A DNA stretch of 15,221 nucleotides from CBFGRV01 sp965651265 (lineage in GTDB: Bacteria > Bacteroidota > Rhodothermia > Rhodothermales > VXPQ01): contig CBFGRV010000067.1 in assembly GCA_965651265.1 (NCBI GenBank), positions 1 to 15,221 of the forward strand. The letters are read 5' to 3'. The translations under genes and the position numbers were made by a program. The notes below the pieces were generated by a model that was given only the letters and a program-made list of their open reading frames with translations, was not told the DNA's origin and made no database searches. Below are positions 1 to 5,764 of the stretch, piece after piece (within the stretch, counting starts at the first letter, position 1; each line of letters opens with the position of its first letter).

Positions 1-122
1 TAACGGTCTGCGCGTAACCGGCGCAGGGCATTGAGACGATTGAACGTGATTATGGTAGCGCAGACGCCGCTACGAGGCAGTAACGCCTGAGCCCTGCGTC
101 CGCGTTGACGCGCTCGTTATAC
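1..122 (-). repeat. attC site of cassette 2 (R' end cut by the window)
   Basis: The outer core box GTTATAC lies at 116-122 (+ strand), and its partner begins with TAAC at 1-4 and is truncated by the window edge. Between them two arms pair: 10-29 (GCGCGT, AAC, CGG, CGCAGGGC) with 91-113 (GCCCTGCG, CCG, GTT, ACGCGC). The right arm carries three extra unpaired bases, T99, C103 and G107. These correspond to the extrahelical bases that let IntI recognise the folded bottom strand of attC; here that strand is the + strand. The terminal part (30-90) contains a smaller hairpin, GTAGCG 55-60 with CGCTAC 68-73. The total of about 122 nt is within the normal range for large attC sites. The stop codon TAA of the cassette gene (119-117) lies inside the core box, as is common. 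Confidence 0.9.
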
Positions 123-747
123 AGCCGTCTCATTGACCGCTTGTTGTACGGCAACCGCAAGATTCGTGTAGTTCGCTTCTTCCGCTCCGATCTGCCGCAG
201 TCCGCTCAGACCAACGCTTTTCTGCTCGCCCAACGCCGCGTTAAGCCTTTCCGTCGAGATCACGTAGAACGTCCACTGCGCCAAATCGAGCGGATCCACC
301 GTTGCCTGCTCCTTGTGGTCAAGCAAGCAGAACACGTACACGTCAGCCTGCCGTTTCCGCTCCTCCGCTAGTAAGTTCGTCTCAGCCTCCCACGCGAAGG
401 TCGGGCGCGTGCTGAAGCTGATACGGGAGAGTCTGTTCTGATGCCAGCTCTGGAGGTAGGCCGACGACTTCACCTCGACTCGAATGCCGTCCTCAGTAGT
501 GGCGTCAAAGGGGTCCCACTCTGCTCTCGCTGCTTCAGTATCACCGAGGGCACGGGCAACGAGGTATTCGGCGAGGATGCCGCGCATAGCGTTGCTGAGG
601 AGGTCAGAAGCCGACCATCGCCAGAAGCTGAGTACATCGAAGCCGAGTGGCTGACCGTTGTGGTGAAACGGCTCCGTTCCTGATTTCGGGCTGACGGTAA
701 TGGGGCCGAGGTGGCTCATTCAGCTAAACGGTTTTCCGGCTGCATAA
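4..747 (-). mobile_element. Integron gene cassette 2 (PD-(D/E)XK-like protein)
   Basis: On the - strand the cassette starts at the TT of the core box GTTATGC (748-742) and ends at the G of the next core box at the window edge (position 4). It is about 744 bp and contains a single gene (719-117). The start codon is about 25 nt from the cassette boundary and the stop codon lies inside the attC core box, a compact typical design. No promoter is visible inside, so expression is expected to come from the integron promoter by read-through. By eye its base composition is less GC-rich than the host genes to the right, in line with lateral acquisition. Confidence 0.83.
117..719 (-). CDS. PD-(D/E)XK nuclease-like cassette protein, function unknown
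   Basis: 200 aa, ATG at 719, TAA at 119-117. No signal peptide or membrane segment. The central part has the layout of a PD-(D/E)XK nuclease fold: a helix with Glu51 (motif GILAEYLVARALG), then Asp69/Asp72 in EWDPFDATT, then Glu82-x-Lys84 in a beta strand (IRVEVKSSAY). The rest is rich in aromatic residues (FWRWSASDLL near residue 32, YLQSWHQ near 88, QWTFYVI near 150). I recall similar hypothetical proteins with the VEVKS.AYLQSW signature in cassette arrays and bacterial genomes, but no characterised member. The fold suggests DNA or RNA cleavage, restriction or repair; this is inference. It is the only gene of cassette 2. There is no clear Shine-Dalgarno sequence before the ATG. Confidence 0.85.
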   Translation of the reverse strand: MSHLGPITVSPKSGTEPFHHNGQPLGFDVLSFWRWSASDLLSNAMRGILAEYLVARALGDTEAARAEWDPFDATTEDGIRVEVKSSAYLQSWHQNRLSRISFSTRPTFAWEAETNLLAEERKRQADVYVFCLLDHKEQATVDPLDLAQWTFYVISTERLNAALGEQKSVGLSGLRQIGAEEANYTNLAVAVQQAVNETAV

Positions 748-865
748 CAGTGTGGCGCTTCAGCCGCGCCGGGCAGTAAAACGCATGACGGAAGCAAAGC
801 AGGTGGTGAGGCTCGAAGCGGGCAAGACCGCGAAGCCCGGCGTCGGCTGCGAGCGCGGGTTGTGC
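742..865 (-). repeat. attC site of cassette 1 (lnu-like cassette)
   Basis: Core boxes GCATAAC (742-748) and GTTGTGC (859-865) bound a 124-nt imperfect palindrome. The arms pair as GCGCT 755-759 with AGCGC 852-856, CAGCCG 761-766 with CGGCTG 844-849, CG 767-768 with CG 841-842, and CCGGGC 769-774 with GCCCGG 835-840. T843 is left extrahelical on the + strand, and T760 / C850-G851 form a small internal loop. The terminal part (775-834) is unpaired or weakly structured. Location, length and the side of the extrahelical base match attC architecture and agree with the neighbouring attC at 1-122. The two sites share layout but little sequence, unlike the near-identical repeats of Vibrio superintegrons. 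Confidence 0.88.
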
Positions 866-1834
866 GCCGCCCCAGAGCCCGCCTGCGGGGACGCCGGGGA
901 GGGAAGGCCATCACTGCTCACCGCGACGAGCGAGGGCCTCACCGAGCAACCCCTCCACCCGCCTGATAACCGACTCCGGGAGCTCGACGTTCAGGGGCCC
1001 AGCGACGGTATCGAACAACTCGCGGCTCCACGCCCACGACTCGCGGTAGGCAGCGCAGAGCGCGCTCGGCTCCGCACTGGCCGTACACCTCACGTAGCGC
1101 CCGTACGCGGCGTCCGTGAGGTCCGTCTCCAGCGCGCGTGAAGGCGTAGGCCAGTGGTCCGTGGCCCTCTCGTGGAGGCGAACCAGCTTGAGCAGGGGTT
1201 CGTGCGCCTTACTTAGGAGGGCCCACGCACGGGCGAACTCTCCGCGGTTCATAAGGTTGGCGCCGAGGAGCATCAGGTTGAGGAGGTTCAACGCGAGCCC
1301 CTCCACGAGTGGGGCGCCCCCCCGCGCCGGGGGCCCGCCCACGAGCGCCTGCGCGTGGCGCGACAGCTCGCCTGATCGGTCCAGGACTACGGCGGCGTCG
1401 AGCGAGGGGAACCACCCGTGGCCCTGCCAACTGGAGATGACCGGGAGGTCGGACGCGCGCATGAAGTGGAACTCGCCGCGCACGCCGTTCTCGAAGAGCG
1501 CGGTGTGGTGGCCGAAGTCGTCCGGGAAGTATGCGGCCACCGGGCTAACGGCGTCGAGCAAGGAGCGCTGCTCGAAGTCCTCGAACGAGTCATCCCGGAC
1601 GAACACGGCGAACTCGATGTCGGAGAAGGCATCCCCTTCCCCGGTCGTGAACGAGCCGAACATCAGCGCAGCGACGACGCGCTCGTCTGCGTGGCACGCC
1701 TCACGGAAGCGCTCGATCATCCTCTGTTGAAGCATTGTCGGTCTGGCTTCCGTTGGGCTACAACGATCACTCACGGCATGTGCGGCGGTCGTTCGCGCCT
1801 GGTGCTGAGCGAGAACGCGTCGTCGTGCGCACAA
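748..1834 (-). mobile_element. Integron gene cassette 1 (Lnu(F)-like nucleotidyltransferase); 5' boundary tentative
   Basis: This is the first cassette next to attI. Its 3' end is fixed by attC at 865-742. Two core-like boxes could mark its 5' end on the - strand: GTTGTGC (1835-1829), which exactly complements the outer core box of the cassette's own attC, and GTTGTAG (1764-1758), which is nearer the gene but less consensus-like. The first is used here. The cassette holds one gene (1735-911) and leaves 45 nt between the stop codon and attC. Being first in the array, it is best placed to be expressed from the integron promoter. Confidence 0.7.
911..1735 (-). CDS. Lnu(F)/Lnu(G)-like lincosamide nucleotidyltransferase
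   Basis: 274 aa. The frame is open further upstream to 1834, but ATG at 1735 is chosen because the protein then begins MLQQRMIERF, as I remember for Lnu(F), and has almost the same length (about 273 aa). Nucleotidyltransferase motif: Gly27-Ser28 (FGSFTTGEGD) followed by Asp39-x-Glu41 (SDIEFAVF), the metal- and nucleotide-binding site. Other stretches I recall in Lnu(F)/(G) are VAAYFPDDFGHHTA, GEFHF, GWFPSLD, GGPP, ARAWALLSKAHE and TDHWPTPSR. Family members transfer a nucleotide from NTP to a hydroxyl of lincomycin or clindamycin and inactivate the drug in the cytosol. Known lnu(F) genes are class 1 integron cassettes; this one sits in a different, apparently chromosomal integron. Actual substrate use here is unproven. 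The gene symbol is left blank because identity cannot be measured. Confidence 0.9.
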   Translation of the reverse strand: MLQQRMIERFREACHADERVVAALMFGSFTTGEGDAFSDIEFAVFVRDDSFEDFEQRSLLDAVSPVAAYFPDDFGHHTALFENGVRGEFHFMRASDLPVISSWQGHGWFPSLDAAVVLDRSGELSRHAQALVGGPPARGGAPLVEGLALNLLNLMLLGANLMNRGEFARAWALLSKAHEPLLKLVRLHERATDHWPTPSRALETDLTDAAYGRYVRCTASAEPSALCAAYRESWAWSRELFDTVAGPLNVELPESVIRRVEGLLGEALARRGEQ

Positions 1835-1900
1835 CTCCTATCTAGCCCGCCACGGGTCCGGCGTAAACCGCCGGTGGGCGGGGTGTAAACCGGCCTTTGG
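1765..1900 (-). other. Candidate attI region
   Basis: This is the non-coding interval between intI and the first cassette gene, where attI must lie. On the - strand it contains two direct copies of CGGTTTAC (1892-1885 and 1870-1863, spaced 22 nt), placed like the integrase-binding direct repeats upstream of the attI1 crossover. Further on is the core-like box GTTGTGC (1835-1829). A second possible crossover is GTTGTAG at 1764-1758, just outside this interval. attI sites are poorly conserved between integrons, so the exact crossover cannot be fixed from sequence alone. Confidence 0.5.
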
Positions 1901-1949
1901 CGTGGCCTGACGGCGGCGGAGGTTATGTTTTTGCGTAGGTATGTGTCTA

Positions 1950-1977
1950 ATGATAAAGGAGGATCAATTGTTTTCAA
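1950..1977 (-). promoter_or_regulatory. Candidate cassette promoter Pc
   Basis: On the - strand, TTGAAA (1977-1972) and TATCAT (1955-1950) are separated by 16 nt. Each box matches the sigma70 consensus at 5 of 6 positions. It lies between intI and attI and points into the cassettes, the expected place for Pc. The stretch is AT-rich against a GC-rich background. If the host is Bacteroidota-like, its main sigma factor may prefer other boxes (TTTG / TAnnTTTG), so activity is inferred. Confidence 0.5.
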
Positions 1978-2000
1978 AAACCCGACTGACGTGAAGTGGG
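1955..2000 (+). promoter_or_regulatory. Perfect Shine-Dalgarno with blocked TTG start upstream of intI
   Basis: AAAGGAGGA (1955-1963) is a full anti-16S match but lies 38 nt before the intI ATG, too far to serve it directly. Five nt after GGAGG is a TTG codon (1968-1970) in the same frame as intI. It would be read as eight codons (L/M-FSKTRLT) before an in-frame TGA at 1992-1994, six nt ahead of ATG 2001. It is either a leader mini-cistron that couples translation to intI, or a former N-terminus broken by a nonsense mutation. Confidence 0.55.
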
Positions 2001-2960
2001 ATGGAAGGGCAGAAGCTGCTGGATCAAGTGCGGCAGAAAATCAGATTGAGGCACTATAGCTACCGCACGGAGGAAGCATACACCGCGTGGATCAAGCGCT
2101 ACGTCCGGTTCCACGATTTGACGCATCCACGTGAACTGGGCGATGATGCGATTGAGGAGTTTCTGTCGCACCTCGCAACGATTCGACGCGTCTCGGCGAG
2201 CACGCAGAATCAGGCGCTCGCTGCACTCCTTTTCCTGTATCAGCAGGTGCTCGGAAGAAACCCCGACGAGCTCTCCTTCACCCGCGCACGGCCGTCGCGG
2301 CGCCTGCCCGTCGTCCTCCACCGAAACGAAGTGCGGGCCGTGCTCGACGCCCTGCGCGGCAAGTACCGCCTCATGGGTTACCTGCTTTACGGCGCGGGAC
2401 TGCGGCAGAAAGAGTGTCTATCCCTCCGAGTGAAAGATGTCGATCCGAAATTCGGGCAGGTCATCGTGCGGGACGGAAAGGGGGGAAAAGATCGCGTTAC
2501 CATGTTTCCCGAAGCGGCCACGGGACTGCTCGAGATGCAGCTCCTCCACGTACGGACCGTGCTCGATGCCGATATCACGCTCGGTAGGCCCGGTGTCTCG
2601 CTTCCGGCGGCTCTCGCACGGAAGTATCCGAATGCGCGACTCGAGTGGGGCTGGCAGTACGTGTTTCCGGCGAGCCGCTATTCGAAGGAGCCGCGCACGC
2701 GGCGAGCCTTCCGCCATCATGCCTATCCGAGCAGTCTGGAGAAGGCGATCCGGAAGGCGGGCCGCTCAGCCGGCATCCATAAGAAGGTCTCTTGCCACAC
2801 GTTTCGGCACTCCTTCGCCACGCATCTCCTCGAGGACGGCGCCGACATCCGCACCGTCCAGGAGCTGCTCGGCCATCGAGACGTGCGGACCACCATGATC
2901 TATACGCACGTGATGGGACGCGGTATCAGCCTCCGCAGCCCGCTCGACCGATTCTCCTAG
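2001..2960 (+). CDS. intI: Integron integrase IntI (tyrosine recombinase)
   Basis: 319 aa, close to the usual IntI length (about 320-337). The N-terminal SAM-like core-binding domain (about residues 5-90) has IntI signatures: KLLDQVRQKIRLRHYSYRTE, then HPRELG, and SASTQNQALAALLFLY. The catalytic domain has Arg135 (GAGLRQKE), Lys160 (GKGGKDR), His266-x-x-Arg269 (CHTFRHSFATHLL), His292 (LLGHRDVRTT) and nucleophile Tyr301 (MIYTHV). The IntI-only insert between patches II and III is present (about 200-245: LARKYPNARLEWGWQYVFPA, then RRAFRHHA), which separates it from XerC/D. It excises and inserts cassettes at attC and attI. All catalytic residues are intact, so it is probably active. ATG 2001 is used because an in-frame TGA lies at 1992-1994. 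No LexA box is recognisable before it. Confidence 0.96.
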   Translation: MEGQKLLDQVRQKIRLRHYSYRTEEAYTAWIKRYVRFHDLTHPRELGDDAIEEFLSHLATIRRVSASTQNQALAALLFLYQQVLGRNPDELSFTRARPSRRLPVVLHRNEVRAVLDALRGKYRLMGYLLYGAGLRQKECLSLRVKDVDPKFGQVIVRDGKGGKDRVTMFPEAATGLLEMQLLHVRTVLDADITLGRPGVSLPAALARKYPNARLEWGWQYVFPASRYSKEPRTRRAFRHHAYPSSLEKAIRKAGRSAGIHKKVSCHTFRHSFATHLLEDGADIRTVQELLGHRDVRTTMIYTHVMGRGISLRSPLDRFS

Positions 2961-3319
2961 AGCGAGAACCAATGGCTGCATCGCGATCCTACTACTCCAT
3001 CCCCGCCATCGCCAGCCGGTCCTGCAGGTCCTGCCTCCCGCAGTACCGTCTCGTCGAGGATGTACCGCCCACTATGATCGCATATCCGCCAACCGGTCCG
3101 GATCGTCGTGGTGACTCACCCGCGTCATGTGGGGCGGCAAGGTCACAAACACGATGCGTCCGCGCGAGCGAATCGATGCGCGCCTCGTCGCTCTTCGATG
3201 AGCCGAGCGTGTCTTCCGCTCTACACATGGCAGATTCGGTCATTATCTATTGCTCTCCTCGTCCCGATCGGTTCGCCCCTGATCTGACCTTGAGCCCGCG
3301 TTCATTCCCAGCACCCACC
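2961..3319. other. Gene-free interval between intI and the GH31 gene (convergent 3' ends)
   Basis: About 360 nt between two convergent stop codons. No frame on either strand gives a protein I recognise. Short open stretches exist on the - strand (such as one around 3095-3240 containing RIVFVTLPPHMTR), but they lack family features and are interrupted by stops. I see no hairpin followed by a T run and no repeat ends. It may be decayed sequence marking the integron/host boundary. Confidence 0.5.
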
Positions 3320-5764
3320 TCACTCCACCACCCTCCACGTCACCTCCCCGCCCAGCGGATCCTCCACCAGCTCATACGCGCCGCCCCGCTCGACCAACCG
3401 CAGCTCGTGCACCTCGCCCCCCGGCAGCGCTACGAGCCCCGTCGCCTCCGACTCGTCCCCAAATACCCGCAGCTCGAGCTCGGACCAGTCCATGTCCGCC
3501 GTGCTCTGGGCCAGGGCGATGTGCGGGATGACGGCCCCGCTCCGCACGAGCAGGACGATCGGCACGTCACCGGCCGCGATCTCGTGCCAGCGCGCGCCCT
3601 CGTAGGCCTCGCCGCTCTGGTAGTCGATCCACTCGCCGGGCGGGAGGTACACGCGCCGCGAGTCGGTGTCGTCGAAGAGCGGAGCCACCAACAGGTCGGC
3701 GCCGAGTAAGTACTGATCCTCCACCAGCCACGAAGTCGGATCGTCGGGGTACTCGAAGAAGAGCGTCCGCATCAGCGGATGCCCGTTCGACGACGCCTCC
3801 ACGGACTGCGCGTAGATGTACGGCATCAGGCGGTACTTCAGCTCGATCGCCCGGCGAAAGTCCGCCTCGAACTCTTCGCCGTACTCCCACGGCTCGCGCG
3901 GCGGCGCGCCGTGCGCGCGCGTGTGCGAGGTGAGCGCCCCGAAGGCCGTCCAGCGCCGGTACAATTCCGCCGACGGGCGGTTTACAAAACCGCCCATGTC
4001 GTGCGCCCAGTAGGTGAAGCCCGACAGCCCCATGCTCAGGCCGGCGCGCAGCGTGGCCGCCATCGCGGAGTTCGTGTTCTCGGCGTCGCCGCCCCAGTGC
4101 ACCGGATACCGCTGGCTGCCCGCCCACGCGCTCCGGCCCCACAGGATCCCCTCGCCCGTCTCCTCCACGGTGACGTCGAACACCACGTCGTTGTAGCGCA
4201 CCGGATACAAATTGTGCTCGTGCCAGCCCGTCCGCTCCGAGGCATACAAGCCGGGCAGCGGCGAGTCTTCGCCGAAGTCCGCCTTGATCACGGAAACCCC
4301 CTGGTCGAACAACCCGCGCAGCTTCCCCTCGTACCACGCCACCGCCGCCGGATCGCTGAAATCCAGAACGGCATCCTCGAAGGGCATCACGCCGCCCGGA
4401 TTCTCGACGTGATAGCCGTTCGCCACGATCTCATCCCACAGCCGGTTCTTGCGCGTGAAGTAAGGCAGCTGCCACAAACTGATCCGGAATCCATCCTCCC
4501 GCAGATCCGCCATCATGCCGGCCGGATCGTCGAAGCGCGAGGCAGCGAATTCGTAGTCGTTCTGCCAGTCCACCTCGAACCATCCCGTGTCGATGTGGAT
4601 GACGTCGGACGGGATGCGGCGCTCCCGCAGCCGGCGCGCCACCTCGCGCACCTGCGCCTCGGACTCGTACGTGATCCGGCTCATCCAGAGGCCGAACGAC
4701 CACAGCGGCGGCACCGGGCTCCGGCCCGTCACGGCCGTGTACTCGGTGAGCACGTCCTTCGGCTCGCCCAAAAACACGAACAGATCCAGCAGCTCGTCGC
4801 CCGTGTAGATGGTCGTGTGCGCGTCGAAGTCGCGCCCGAAGTCGAACGTGACCGGCGTGCTCGTATGCGCGAACATCCCGTAGCCGCGGCTGCTCAGGAA
4901 GACGGGCACGGGCTTGTACATGCGCGGATTCTGCGCCCCCATCGCGTCGCGGATGTAGAGCACCATGTGCTGCCCGCGCTTGTCGAGCCGCGTGAAGGAC
5001 TCGCCGCCCCCGAAGATCATCTCGTCGTGCGCCAGCGAGAAGGTCGCCGCCGTGCTCCGCCCGAGGTCGCTCGCGCGGCGGATGAAGGAGAACGGCACGT
5101 ACGGCGCGAACGAGGCCGGATCGCCGAGCGTCTGCGTGCGCGTGAGCAGGCGCCCGTCCGCATCGTAGAATTCGATGTGCCACGGATCGATAATGAGCCG
5201 GACCTCGCCAAATTCGCTGCGGAAGCGGTACGCGCCCTCCTCCTCCGTCACCTGCCAGGAATCGTCGCTCGGCACGGGGCCGTCGAGCATGAGCGAGGCC
5301 TCATCGCGCAGTGCGTCGATGGGCACGTCGCGCGTCGAGAACCGCAGCCGCACCGTCCGCGGGCTCACGAACGAGATGGCAAACGGGAGGATGGGATCGC
5401 GGTCGTATTCCGTGCCGGGGAATTCATTCGGCTGCGCGCGCGAAAAGGCCACATCCAGCTTGTTGAAGGACAGGCTCGGCCGGCGCTCGTATCGGTCCCA
5501 CTGCAGCAGGCCCTCGCCGCTCGCCGCGTCGAACTCGGTCACGCGCGCGCCGACGTAGTAGGTCTGCTCGAGCCGCTCGAATTCGTCGCTCACGTCGACG
5601 AGCTCGCCGATGATCTGCGCCGAGGCCGTCGCGGGCAAAAGCAGGGCCGAGAGCAACAGGACCGGGAAAGTCAGAACGGGTAGAAAGGGGATGGAGCAAG
5701 CGTCCGCTGAAGGTCGCCGGCCCGGAAGGGTCAACGAAGGCAAAAGGGTCATATCCACTCTCAT
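3320..5764 (-). CDS. Secreted GH31 glycosidase, alpha-xylosidase-like
   Basis: 814 aa from ATG 5764, chosen because it overlaps the stop of the upstream gene as ATGA; ATG 5773 and ATG 5752 are alternatives. Signal peptide with hydrophobic core at about 27-44 and cleavage likely after ASA49 before Gln50, so exported to periplasm or outer surface. The N-terminal beta-sandwich (about 50-370) is followed by a (beta/alpha)8 barrel and C-terminal beta domains. Nucleophile Asp496 lies in VIKADFGED and the acid/base Asp560 in HWGGD. KADFGE resembles the KTDFGE of the alpha-xylosidase YicI, not the DMNE-type site of alpha-glucosidases. The enzyme would release terminal alpha-xylose, for example from xyloglucan oligosaccharides; the substrate is inferred. 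It is the last gene of the receptor/lipoprotein operon. Open frame upstream of 5773 is a shadow of DUF4249. Confidence 0.93.
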   Translation of the reverse strand: MRVDMTLLPSLTLPGRRPSADACSIPFLPVLTFPVLLLSALLLPATASAQIIGELVDVSDEFERLEQTYYVGARVTEFDAASGEGLLQWDRYERRPSLSFNKLDVAFSRAQPNEFPGTEYDRDPILPFAISFVSPRTVRLRFSTRDVPIDALRDEASLMLDGPVPSDDSWQVTEEEGAYRFRSEFGEVRLIIDPWHIEFYDADGRLLTRTQTLGDPASFAPYVPFSFIRRASDLGRSTAATFSLAHDEMIFGGGESFTRLDKRGQHMVLYIRDAMGAQNPRMYKPVPVFLSSRGYGMFAHTSTPVTFDFGRDFDAHTTIYTGDELLDLFVFLGEPKDVLTEYTAVTGRSPVPPLWSFGLWMSRITYESEAQVREVARRLRERRIPSDVIHIDTGWFEVDWQNDYEFAASRFDDPAGMMADLREDGFRISLWQLPYFTRKNRLWDEIVANGYHVENPGGVMPFEDAVLDFSDPAAVAWYEGKLRGLFDQGVSVIKADFGEDSPLPGLYASERTGWHEHNLYPVRYNDVVFDVTVEETGEGILWGRSAWAGSQRYPVHWGGDAENTNSAMAATLRAGLSMGLSGFTYWAHDMGGFVNRPSAELYRRWTAFGALTSHTRAHGAPPREPWEYGEEFEADFRRAIELKYRLMPYIYAQSVEASSNGHPLMRTLFFEYPDDPTSWLVEDQYLLGADLLVAPLFDDTDSRRVYLPPGEWIDYQSGEAYEGARWHEIAAGDVPIVLLVRSGAVIPHIALAQSTADMDWSELELRVFGDESEATGLVALPGGEVHELRLVERGGAYELVEDPLGGEVTWRVVE

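Larger units (their letters stand above)
1..2960. mobile_element. Chromosomal-type integron (proximal part): intI, attI region, two gene cassettes
   Basis: The layout is the defining one of an integron. An IntI-family recombinase gene reads to the right, and a non-coding attI/promoter region lies at its 5' end. Single-gene cassettes to the left are transcribed in the opposite direction, each closed by an attC site (742-865 and 1-122). No transposase, IS or terminal inverted repeat is visible next to it, which favours a sedentary chromosomal integron over a transposon-borne one. This is inferred from the visible flanks only. The left end is cut by the window inside the second attC, so more cassettes may follow. 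The right boundary is taken as the intI stop; the host operon begins at 3320. Confidence 0.88.

Noticed and set aside
1736..1834. N-terminal extension of the nucleotidyltransferase frame up to 1834
   Set aside because: It adds 33 residues (MCARRRVLAQ and on) not expected in the Lnu family and runs through the presumed attI/cassette boundary; ATG 1735 gives the family length.
3016..3033. Short direct repeat GGTCCTGC in the intI/GH31 gap
   Set aside because: Two 8-nt copies only; no array, no spacing pattern and no link to a mobile element.
2992..3243. Small - strand frames downstream of intI, including one with RIVFVTLPPHMTR
   Set aside because: The protein-like stretch is short and bounded by stops in its frame, with no family I recognise; not enough to call a gene or pseudogene.
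3779..5683. 634-codon open frame on the + strand opposite GH31
   Set aside because: Arg/Pro/His-rich antisense shadow typical of GC-rich coding DNA; GH31 on the other strand has full family motifs.
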